A stretch of 64,000 nt of DNA, from contig NC_068971.1 of NCBI RefSeq assembly GCF_016808095.1, positions 47,552,131-47,616,130 on the forward strand, given 5' to 3'. A model generated the notes under the pieces. The model saw only the letters and a program-made list of their open reading frames with translations, had not been told where the DNA came from and made no database searches. The position numbers were made by a program, and so were the translations under genes. The DNA comes from Vigna angularis. Taxonomy: Eukaryota > Streptophyta > Magnoliopsida > Fabales > Fabaceae. Shown here piece after piece: positions 49,630-61,400 of this stretch; the stretch's first letter is position 1; each line of letters begins with the position of its first letter.

Positions 49630-50750
49630 AGGTTTAATAGGTTAGGAGGTCCCTATATTTGCGGGTTCGTTTCAATTGGGTCCTTTTATTTGCAGGTGGC
49701 ACAGTTTAAGCTGAATATGTGGATTTTATATCATTTCAAATTGTAAAATGTAATAAAAACAGAATTAGGGTAAAATGTAATAAAAGCATAATTAGGGTAA
49801 AATGTAATAAAAGCATAATTAGGGTCAAATGTAATAAAGGCACCCTTCTCCAGTATTTGTCCTGTTTTCGTCTGTAAACTCCTCCGTTCCCAAATCAGAA
49901 CCCTAAATTGACAGCATTCTCATATTTTCCAATGGGTTCGAGAGGAGCCACTGTGAGTTTGAAGCTTCTATCTTCCTATTGTCGAAACAAGTTCGTCTGC
50001 ACACCAATGTTTGAAGAGTACCAAAGTGTCACCAGAAAACATATGAACAGATTCTCTCCTTGCTGTTGGAGGACATTGTCTTCCCGCTCTTCCCTCCACT
50101 CCCACCTCCCTGGATTTCCAATTTTTCACAATATCAACAACCTTTCATCATTACATTCTCGATACTCAAAACAACAATAATTACAAAAAAAATGTACTTT
50201 TTTATTATTTTTAATCTCTTTTTGTGCTTTTCTTTATTTATCAACTTACCCCACTTTCTTTCACCGTGGCCTTGGTTTCATTTTCAAAGGAGGCTTTGGA
50301 TCTCATGCTGTAAGAACCACCATGTGTGCTCATTGAAACTTTTTGTTGGTATGTTTCCTGTGGATGGGTCACAAACCCTGCTTTTATTTTGTTAACAACG
50401 ACAAGGGTCTTAAATTTTGTATCTCTTGGAATAATGAGTGACAAAATTGAAACACAACCCTAATATGAAAAAATAAAAATTGGGATGCGAATGCGAGAAT
50501 CGGTGACAAACGACACGTTGGGAATAATCATATAAAATTCACGTATTCAGTTTAAACTGTGCCACCTGTAAATAGAAGATGCTTCAGCATGCCACCTGTT
50601 TAAAAAGTTAACACCGTCCATTGCATTTAACGGAAAGGGTATTATTGACTCAATTTTGTTAAATTAGGGATCCAATTGATCACTTCCAAAATTGGAGGAC
50701 CCAATTGAAACGAACCCGCAAATATAGGGACTTTCGAACTTATTAAACCT
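49630..50750. mobile_element. Terminal-inverted-repeat DNA transposon, 1121 bp, non-autonomous
   Basis: Both ends carry long inverted repeats. AGGTTTAATA.. at 49630 reappears inverted as ..TATTAAACCT at 50741-50750, with GTCCCTATATTTGCGGGTT and CAGGTGGCACAGTTTAA also inverted inside, so the inverted repeats cover at least 120 bp with indels. Identical AAAAATT heptamers flank the element (49623-49629 and 50751-50757) and are a likely target duplication; they are not part of the inverted repeat. A 27-bp tandem array lies inside the left arm. The centre (about 49890-50400) is GC-richer with an ATG frame MTAFSYFPMGSRGATVSLKL.. that resembles no transposase. Long inverted ends suggest a Mutator-like element, but the 7-base duplication is shorter than the usual 9. 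Confidence 0.8.
49744..49824. repeat. 27-bp tandem array, 3 units plus a partial unit
   Basis: Three units of 27 bp, each starting TAAAATGTAATAAAA and ending AATTAGGG, are followed by a partial fourth unit to about 49842. They lie in the left arm of the 49630 transposon and appear only there. They are not telomeric repeats. Confidence 0.9.
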
Positions 50751-50757
50751 AAAAATT

Positions 50758-52487
50758 ATATGGTCAGACCAACTAATGGGTCGAATTGAGTTAAATTGAT
50801 CTCAGGTCAAAACAGAAAGAGTTGAGTAGGGTACCAAAACAATTTAGGCTATTTTTTCTTGCACCCCATAATTTTTTTCTCCACCTCCATGAGTTTTAAA
50901 ATTTCAATTTTATCTTTTTTATTTTAAGTTTTGGAATATATAATCCGAAAATATTTCAGAATGTAGAATAATTAAGACTTCAAGACTGTACGATCCAGAA
51001 ATAAAAAATGACTTCCATAATTTACAATCCGTAAGCTATGTGACCCTTTCTTCTTATCACCCCGTTTTCCAAAGATTCATTTTAGACATTTTTTCGCTCC
51101 ACATTACTTTTGGATTCCGGATTAAAAATTCGAAAGTCTTCTTAGAAATTATTTTTGGCTTCCGGAGTGAATAATCTCGTAAAAATAAAGTTGACATTTT
51201 TATATTTATGGGTGCATGAAGGAAAGTATGGAGGTGCATAAAGTAACCCAACAATTTATTCCTTGAGTCAGTGTACCTAAATACTAATTATCACCCCGTT
51301 TTCCAGAGATTCATTTTAGACATATTTATTCTTTCCACATTGTCTTGTACAATTTACGTACATATGGCAGCATATGTAAATTAAATTATGTTAATTTAAA
51401 CATTTTTAAAACTCATTTCAATTTATACACCAAAGATGGTGTATAATAATAATAAAAGATTTTAATTCTATTATTTTTATTAAAACTGTTAATTATTCAA
51501 CCTTTTTTATTAAAATTATTTTTTCATTATTAGATAATACTTTGTGCAGTGAAGAAACTTTACCCAAATACTTCCCATATTTCTTCTCGTGCATGAAAAA
51601 TTCTTTTTAAATCCATCAATTTCACCGGGATCTTTCAATGAACACGACAAAAATAAAATAAAATAATACGATTCCCTCTTTCCCTCAATCTATTCCTTTA
51701 TATTTTTGACTCTCCATCGCACTGTTTCGATCCAACCCTACTGCAAAACTTTCAAACCTCTTTAATTTAGAGTTAAATAAATCAAATCCTACCACATAAT
51801 TTTGAAAGTTCAATCAGATCGGAGAATTTTAATGAGAAATTTATCTTTCAAATATCAAATAATTACACAACTTTATTCTCATATTTGTATATATATAAAC
51901 AAAATTTCCCAATATGGTATGAAATATCCATAACACAACACATAGTGTATTGTTTGAAGTATATATTGATGTGACTTTTAAAGGAGTGGTGACCCACCTT
52001 AATTATACTTTAAATTTATATGACATTGGATTTACGATAATCAAAAAGAAGAATTAAATCCCATCAATTTGTATCTTTATAAGAAATTATTCAAGATATT
52101 ATCGTCTAATGTTGTATAAAAAAGAATATTTAATTGTAGATCAAGAGAGAAATTAAAATGAAACAACTATAGTGATTAAACGTGTCAAAGTTTTGCAAAT
52201 TTTCAAAAACGATGTAAACTGCCTCATTATAAAGTGAAATTATAATTGAATATTTCAATTGATAAATTATGAACAGGGTAAAATTCCGAATAATTTAATT
52301 TTTGAGTGAAAAAAACCAACCATAAAATTAAACTCATTTGATTTTAAAAGTAAATATATATAATCAGCTAAAAAAAATGAAAACATTAAATGACATCCTC
52401 AGGAAAAGTTTGAAAGCATAAACCCAAACTCCAACTTTTCGAACTCTGCAGCATCAACCAATCTGTTGCAAATCTTCTCTAGAAAAG
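50758..52487. other. Intergenic stretch before the TPR gene
   Basis: A direct repeat of about 50 bp (TATCACCCCGTTTTCC..) occurs at 51056-51106 and 51290-51339. GCACC-CATA-like wording appears in opposite orientations near 50861 and 51210-51240 and may mark a decayed inverted-repeat element. The last 300 bases must include the promoter and leader of the TPR gene; no clear TATA box was chosen. Confidence 0.45.
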
Positions 52488-55400
52488 ATGTTCCTGCGTG
52501 TGGCTGCAGCAAATTTGCTGAGAAAACTTCGCTTTCCTGCTTCTTATGCCTTCCCTGCCTCCACTGTAACCACCACAAATGAACTTTCCGGTACGCAAAA
52601 CCAGGCCTACTCTTTCATCTTAACTCTCTTGACATCACTTTCACTGCAATTTGATGGCACCCCTTACATTTTCTTATCAACAGTCTCGTTTGGATTTGCT
52701 TGTTTTTCACACGTGTATTCAACTCTCATGGTGATTGTGATCATGCCTCTTTCTTTTTAAATTTTAGATGGAGGGTTTTGTGTAAACGAGTGGCCTTTGC
52801 ATACAATAAAATGGTTGTGAAGTATGTACTGTTATAGCACAATGATGTTATTTTCCAGGGCAACTTTGTGGCAAATCCAAATGGCAACTTTGGTGCCCTG
52901 CATCTTTTTTAGTTTTAGCTATTTTTTAGAAAGACGTTAATTTCCTTAGTGCCCATTTTGAGTTTGGTGTTTGTTGGAATTGAAAATAGAACAGATAATA
53001 TCACTTCAGACTTTCACAAAAGCCCTTGCACCCATTTCCTAATTTTGAGGAAAGGAACTACTTTTTTCCTCTTTGTCATTAAATTTTATATACTAATAGG
53101 TTTTTTGCAACTCTCATCGTTGACTGTGCTGCATAGGACTCAGGTAGGATCATGGTTATTAATTGTGCACGGAGAACGGTTTTATTATCCTGCAAAGAAG
53201 ATGACATTTGCCTATTCTTTGTTTTTCTGTTACTCCAGTTAAGCTCAAACTTCCCCGTTGGTACCAAACTGGTGGACATGGTTGGAGGATAAATCTTAGG
53301 GATCCCTGTTTATGGATTGTTATATCTGGACATGTAGGTATGTTTTTTCTTAAGTAGAGGCTACTCTTGTTTTGTCATTTCATAATTTTAAAATTGTAAA
53401 GATGCTATCTCTGTAATTCTGTAATAATTATTCCATGTCGTATTCCAATCTTTTGCTGCTAATTTTTACGGAAAAAGTTCTTTCCAGTGACAGGCAGAGA
53501 GTAAAGTTGAATCCTCTGCATCAAGGGGAAAGTTCACTATCTTTTAAAATGTTAATCTCTCAATCAATTTATTCTTTGTCCATCAATTTTTTCACCTTTA
53601 CTGGCTGCTATTTCATATATACTCTTATAGAACAATGCTGCGAAAGTCTTAATCAGCTTCCTTTTCTATATTTTTGGAGAAAACTGGTCACTCAAAATTA
53701 TAGGTTTCATCTCTAAGATGCTCCTCGTTAAAGACTTCATGCTTGAAGCAAGGATAAATCTTGCACCCACTTCTATGTTAGCATTAAATTTAATTAAGAT
53801 AGTAAGGTCTGAAATCCTTTGTTTGATAATCCTGTCTAAAAGAAACTAAGATGTTAAAGTATGGAGTGTGATTTTTTATCTTTGAGTACACTCTCACTTA
53901 ATACATTCCCTATATATTAAACACACTCTTGGGTAACTTAAGAATGTAATTTTGATTGACCTGTCTATTGGATTGGATGATGAGATAATATTAAGTTGAT
54001 TTAAGATTTAAGATGAATTAAATACTTGGATATTAAAGGAAAAATTAAAATTTAAATAGTTTGTTTCCTTTTATTTTGGAAATCACATTGTACATAAGCT
54101 TATGATATTACATAGGAATGAAGTTAATGTAAAATGTTCTGTGCCAATTGTCCCTGTAATTTAAGTTGACTAATATGATTTTTGTGCAGCAATGACTTTA
54201 GGAATTAGTGCCAACACAACATTTGCAGAAAATGCGACAACTGAAGCATCTTCTAACAATGACCTGGGAGATGACTTAGTTGGCTTGAGAAAGATTGAGG
54301 ATGGTTCTGTCGTATCAAACATTCATACAGCAAAATGGAGAGTCTTTACTGATAAAGCGAGAGATTTTTTTCAGCAGGCAGGATGTTTCTTTGTTACGAA
54401 GTTCTATTATACAGCATGAGTAGTGGAAAAAGATTGTTGTTGACTATCTATTATTTGCCAGGGAAAACTAGATGAAGCTGAAAAACTCTTCCTTTCTGCT
54501 ATACAAGAAGCTAAAGAAGGTTTTGGCGAGCAAGATCCGCATGTTGCTTCTGCATGCAACAATCTGGTCATTTTTCTTGCAATTGATATCGTTACTTTCT
54601 TAAATGATTATATTTTGATAAAGGAGTTTTACAGGAGAGACAAAAGGGAAATATCATAGCAAATATTTCTCAGTATTGATTATTGACTTTGTTCCTTATT
54701 ACTGTATCTCTTCATTATAAATAAGAGTACTTACGCGTGTACACAACCCAATTACAATTTACAAGTAATCCTTTCAATACCATCCTTCAGGACTTGTCAC
54801 TAATCTACTCCATGACTTTTTCCATAGAGCACTGGCCCTGACCTAGTTACTTTGACTTTCTTGGGTAATCAATACCCATTGCAACATTTTTTCTCTCTTG
54901 CAGTCACTTCACCCTTCGAACATTTTTTGCTCTTTAGAAGCAGTTGTGCCCTCTGAGCACTTCTTCTTAGCAGCTGTTGTTCCCTCCTTGTACTTTTTTC
55001 CCTCAACATCTATTGTGCTCTCACAGCGTCCTTGCTCTTTGGCTATTGCTACACCCTATGAGTATTTTTTCTCTCTGGCAAGCACTGTATCCTTCTAACA
55101 TTTTTTTTCTCTTCAGCAACCAAACCCCTTCAACATTTTTTACTTTCCGTTAGCCACTTCCCCCTTTGGGCTCTAATGCAACCCCGGAATGGGAGCTACC
55201 CTTGTTTGGTGACCATTACACCTCCTAACTCACTGTCAATTGTCACTGTGTGTCGTTAGTTCCTTGGCACATTGTCTTCACACACTTGTACAAAATTGAT
55301 GTGTGAAACTTTTTGACTTTATCAGCTCTTGCAACTGACTGAATGACATGCTCGTCGAGTCTCTCATGGGGTCTCATTGAAGACATGCATAAAGTTTGGG

Positions 55401-58400
55401 TCATCAAAACTATGCTTTAGTTGTGTTAGAAATGGACTTTAAGCCTAACTCAATCCTACAAAACCGGTTTGTAGAGTGAGGTTTGCACCCACTTATAAAG
55501 TATGAATTGGCCTTATCTCTAGTCGATGTGGAACTTCCAACACCCCCTCTCACGCCAAGGTATATACATCTCGAGCGTGGGATTAGACATTTTTAATGGG
55601 TGGTCCGATAGCGGCCCGATAGCGGGTAGAACAATATGCCCAACAAACAACAAAATATCGCTAGGATAGGCTCTAACCATGGCTCTGATACCACGTTAGA
55701 AGTGGACTTTAAGCCTAACTCAACCCCACAAAACCAGCTTGTAGGGTGCGGTTTGCACCTACTTATAAAGTATGAATTGACCTTATCTCTAGTCGATGTG
55801 AGACTTCCAACAAGTTGGAAGAATGGTGTAAAATATATGATTTGATTACATTAAATAGAGAAATATGGTGTGACCGATTACATCAGAAAGGGAAATGTCC
55901 TAGCAAATTGATGAATGAAGCTTATTGACTTTGTCACCAATAGTTGACTAACTAACATGCTTACCAAGTCTCTCAAAGGCAATATTGAAGACATTTCCAA
56001 CAAACTTAACTCACGATACAAATGCTCTAGTTTGAATGAGATTGTTAACTATATGCTATGATTACATTAAATAGGGAAATATTATATGATTGATTACATC
56101 AAATAGGGAAGTATCCTAACAAATATTTCTCATTATTAATTATTTTGTTCATTATTACTGTATCTCTTCATTATTATAAATAAGTATAGTCGTGTGTATA
56201 CAGAATACACATTTACGAGCAATCCTTTCAATACATTTCATAAAGGCTGGAAACACAATCTTCTAATTTTTTAAAGCACTTATTGAGTGTGAGCCTTTAC
56301 TTTTTGAAAGTGCATCTCTAATCTTCTAGTAGTTCTTTGATGCCTATGCAGCATTTCTTATCCCCAGTTGAGAAATATCTTGTATTTTCATATTTTATGA
56401 ATTTTTTCCTGATATTGCAGAACTATTTCTGTAGCTTTTAGATTTCTGGTAAGAACGTTGGTACATCTACAATTATGTTTTTCATGGAAAAATGGCTTAT
56501 GGTATTTATATTTATACAAAACTTGCAATTGTCCAATCTCACATAATTTGGTGATAGTAATGGCATGCATGTGATCAACACTTTCAGCTTCTATAGTCAT
56601 CTATTTTTATTATTTGTATAGCAGTTTGGTTGGTTAATTATTCATGAACATGATAGTTTGTTGTTTAGGCTAGTTGAGAAATAAAATGACTCTGATAATA
56701 TGCACCTCATTTTGATTATTGTTCTTTCAGGCAGAATTTTACAGGGTCAAAAAGGCATTTGACAAAGCAGAGCCATTGTATTTGGAAGCCATCAATATAT
56801 TAGAGGAATCTTTTGGTCCTGATGATGTACGGTAGGGTGCAATAACTGTTCCCATCATGAATAATGCTTCATGTACTTTCAATTGTATAAGTTGAGTACC
56901 ATTACTAGGAACCAGAAGTTTTATACGATAAAGGAATAGGAATTATGATATATAGACCTTACGTCAATCAGGTTTAGTGCTCATTAAGGGACGTAATTGA
57001 TGATCTAGAGCTTGCCTGGAAATGGGTTTTGGGAACATAATATTCTGAAAAGGAGGAACAGATGTAGATAAGAAAATACTAGAAAGTTTCAACTTAAGCC
57101 CATTGTATCAAGTAAATGAAAATTGCTGCTTCAAGATTTATGGAACAAGCCTTGAAATTTGTTGCATCTGATTTCCTAGTTCCTATAGGCAGTCAACTTT
57201 GAATATCTTGTAATCCAGTTTTTTGTGGAAGGACAAAACTTAAAGAGGTTAAGACTCTTTGATCTGCTCAACATGTGTGACAAGTTGGATGTTTATGATA
57301 TGTATGCTATTGCTTGAGAGTGTATGTTTAGATATATGGTATAATTAGGGAATATTAGGGAAATCGTACCTCTTTCCACTATTTCCCTTGATAGATAGTT
57401 TCTAATCCCTAAATCTGTGATCAATTCTCTTAAACTTGTGTATAAATATGGTATTGTAATCATGGAATAAACCCATAATTTTATATTCTTGTCTAAAGTA
57501 GGAACCAAAACCAAAATTGAGGTAAATTATAGGGTAAAAAATGCCTTTAAGCTATATATGTGTGTGTGTATGGACATGGATATGGATATCCATATTGATT
57601 TCCACATATCCATTCTTGTCTCTAATGTTGAATATTGATCGTGTAGGGTTGGAGTTGCTGCTCACAACCTTGGGCAGTTCTACCTTGGACAGAAGAAATT
57701 GGAAGAAGCTCGGGTTAACTACGAGGTAATTAGTTGAACTCAACAATCTTGGTCTTAGTGTCGTGTTTTTTCTCTTCCATTATTGGATAAAGTATAACTT
57801 TATTCAACTCTTCTAATTAATATCCATCAATTTTACCCTGCTCTCATAAATGTCCTGTACTCTGAACTACAGGAACTAAACCCTACAAATTACCCTATGG
57901 ACACTCTACTCTGGTGTTGTGGGGCATTACTTAATTGGGAAAAACACCATTGCTATTATCAACCGTATAATGTTTTTCTACAAATTGACAAGAAGTAAGC
58001 CTTACTACTTCTTGGGCCTATAACAAAGTCCCCAACTGAACACTTGTGCCTCTTATCTCGCACTCATGGCTAAAGAGAGTCTCTTAATCAAGACAATAAG
58101 GAAGGCAAAAATTAGATAAAAGCCCTTAATAAATACAAAGTTCTACAAGAGAAGGTCCCCAATGAGGTTTTAATGAACCTAAAGAAACCAAAAGACTCAA
58201 CTTTCTAAGCAGTTGGAAATCTTCTGAATGTTATGTAATGTTGGTATTTTTGTTTTGTACATTTTTGGTCATTCCCTTTTTCCACTCACTTATTCTATTT
58301 GCGAACACAGTTTCATATTGTAGTTAGTCCTACTCCTTTATCTTCTTTCAGTTCTAGTGACCACCTTTTCTGCCTTTTTTTTTAACAGCGCGCTTTGAAG

Positions 58401-61400
58401 GTATGGAATCTAGTATTCTCAGGGAGAGACAGTTACTTTCCTCTGTATATCACCTTGTATTTCATTCTTATATCTTGACATCCTTTGTGTTTGATGATTG
58501 AGGTTGTATCCTGTCTTGATTATAGCATGTGATAATGTCTATTGATTCAGATAAAAAGGCGTGTTCTGGGTTATGGCCATTCAGAATGTTCAGATACAAT
58601 GTTTCATCTAGGAGTGGTAATTATGTGTCCTTTTGCATTACTATTTTTTGTTCTTGTTTGTTCTGTTAAAGTAGTCTAATACTGTCTTTAGAAACAAGAA
58701 ATTTAGATTTTGGAATATTCATCTTCGGATCCAAATAAAAAACAAAGATAGTGTTTGGTTAATTCAGTTGACATGCTTCTTCACTATTAATTTCCAACTT
58801 TCCACCTTCTTTTTCTATTTACTATTTTTAATAATTTGGAAAGGAAAATGAAAGCAACAAAAAAAATTTCCACCATTTCCTTTACTACAACATCTTAGAA
58901 ACAGGAAATTTTATGAAACAGTGGCATTTTTATCTCCACTAGGTTGAAAAAATTGAGTTGAAGATAAAAACAGCTTTTTATAGATTTAGTCTTTCACTAC
59001 TATTTTCACATAAGTTAGACATGCTACCACAAAAGTTTAACCCCAAAAATGAGTGAAAATGAGGATGGAAAGTGGTTTATTTGTTTTAGAATGAAGGGGA
59101 GAAACAAGTACGGATTTTTCATAGATATTCTCATTACCTGCTCTTTTGTAAAGCTATGCGAGAACTTTTATGCCATAGGTTTTACATGTATTTCTAATTT
59201 TTTTTTTCTTTAATTGGAATAAAAAAGGGTATCTACTTTCTGTTCTTAGTAAACTTCTTTTACCAGAAACAAAAGAGTTGTGAATTAAGGTGATGCTTGA
59301 AGGAGCAGTGAAATAAGTTTGTTTTAGATATACATGTTCAGTCTGTGCTGTGAAGCAATGCTCCATAACATTGTGCTATATATAAAAAAAATCTGAAATT
59401 TAAAAGGATAATCTATGTAATTTCGTTGGCATATAATAGTTTTCTTTCTTCTTTTAGGTGTAGTGCTTATTAGGGGGTTTGGAATGCAATTGCTTCGTTG
59501 TGAACTTATTTTTCTCTTTGACGCTTATTTTAAGTTGGAATTTTTGCTCAACTGAGGATCTTAGTCTACAATAATTGTGTTCAGGTGTTGTATCTTCAAG
59601 GTAAAGAAAGGGATGCTGAGGTCCTTATTAAGGACTCTATAAGAATGCTGGAGGTATGTAGAACATCTTTATCTAACTTCAATTTTCCCCCACATTGGTA
59701 GTTGGTAATTGTTATTAGTATTGTCAGTTGTGCTTAATCTAATTTGTTTATGAATGTAGGAAGGTGGTGAAGGGGAGTCATCTGTATGCATTAGAAGACT
59801 ACGTTACCTCTCACAGGTGGCCTTTTAAGCCTTTTTCCTCGCAAATAATCTTTGATAAAAAATAACATCCCTTCCAAAAAAGCATATATGTGAACAATTA
59901 CATATTATTTTTTGGGTGTCAATCAATTAAAAATCACCTATATGACTTTTAAGGTAATTATTACAGAAGTCAACAATCCTATCATACACAACAATATGAA
60001 AAACCTTTACACTGTATATTTATATATGTTGGCAAAGATGAAATTTTATTTTTATCTTGAATATTTTCCAATTGCCTTGGAGGTTGAACCACACAGTGCA
60101 GTGATATAAATATAAACTTGAACTATCTCGTGGGAATCAATTTAAGGCCAGTTATAATAGTTATTGGCAAAAAGTTGGATGAATAATTTATTATCGGAAT
60201 TTATAATAATAGTAATAGCTGTCATTAGCAGTTTTGTATTGTTAGAATATGTTCAGCTGCAAATCTTGTGCTGACAGTTAAGGGCAGAAAGTTAGGAGCT
60301 GTTTGCATTTTTTTTATGAGGCTGTTGCGTATCTTAAAATGTGTAATTGTGTAAATAGAATGATACATCACGTTTTTGTCTTTAAAGACTGAGAACTAAT
60401 CTATTTAGGAGTCTGCGACTTGGGGACTCCCGGGAGACAGCAGATACTGTTATGTTTTAAGCATTTTATCTGTTTTAGTGATTCTGTTCAGTTAGTGTTC
60501 TATTACTGTCTATAAGTGGAGAAAGGAGGCCTAAAACCTATTTCACACAATCCAAGTTGATTTGAAGGGTAAAATATTGACTACATATGTGTTCTCAGAT
60601 ACAACTAAATAATAGATAAAAATTATTCTTGTTTCTTCACCAAACGACCTTTAAATTTGAGAAGAGCTGGTTCTTGGCTCGCTATAGGGTATTTTTACCA
60701 ATTTGTAAGGAGTTTGGTATTCTTCACATTCTTCGAAATATAATTATAAATTCCAGCATATAAAGCCAAAATGAGTCTGTGCATTGTTCAGCCCTCAAAG
60801 TGGATCTGTTTCTGTTTATTAATTCCCATATTATCTTTCTTAATTATATCTACTTATTGCTATATTCTTTTAGATATATATGAAGTCACATCAAGTTGCT
60901 GAAGCTGAGATGGTTCAGAGAAAGATCCTGCATGTTATGGAATTGTCAAAGGTTATTTTGTGAACTTCTTTTGTTTGCTCTGTATCAACTTTCCTGTTAA
61001 TGATAATGCATGTATGTTTAAAAAATATGTAAGTACTGAGTAAGGGGATAATTTTATTTTAGGAAATGGTTAAGTGAAAAACTTCTGGTTGATGAAATGA
61101 AATAATCCTCACTACCATACAAGTTGAGTTTTTTCATCTGAGTGAATTGGTGGTTGCGTCTTATTTGGTACTTTCTCTGCCACTTACAAGGATGGCCTTG
61201 ACCAGTTGGTTTCTTGTCTTATTTTCACTGTATTGAGCAGGCCCATAGACAGGGTGGTTGCGCGCTATTATTTTCTGATCATAATTTCAGTTGTGATAGA
61301 ATGCTATTTCTAATCTTGCTGAATAATAGTCAAAGATTCAAGTTATTCTATTTAGATTGACATCTTATTATTAGCATACTTAATTTATTTGATCAAATAA

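Larger units (their letters stand above)
54640..56235. mobile_element. Decayed LTR element in intron 3 of the TPR gene
   Basis: Two related segments in direct orientation, at about 54640-54780 and 56095-56235, share in order GGGAARTATC.TA.CAAATATTTCTC, TTATTACTGTATCTCTTCATTAT, a TATAAATAAG promoter-like box, and AATCCTTTCAATAC at the end. They look like the two LTRs of a short element. A third partial copy of the LTR start lies at about 55885. The interior has no reverse transcriptase; it holds a degenerate 35-bp array and a nested TRIM. Exact termini and target duplication were not found. Confidence 0.55.

Noticed and set aside
49744..49842. TTAGGG-containing repeats as interstitial telomeric DNA
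   Set aside because: The unit is 27 bp with TTAGGG only at its end; plant telomeres are TTTAGGG head to tail. It belongs to the transposon arm.
54393..54461. GT-AG alternative (donor GTTACG) for the second TPR intron
   Set aside because: It is in frame but inserts AGCFF into a TPR helix and has a weak donor context; kept as a possible minor form only.
55424..55812. TRIM as a Cassandra (5S-RNA-bearing) element
   Set aside because: The LTR has the GTCCCACATCGA wording common to several legume repeats, but I do not see the full 5S promoter boxes, so only TRIM is claimed.
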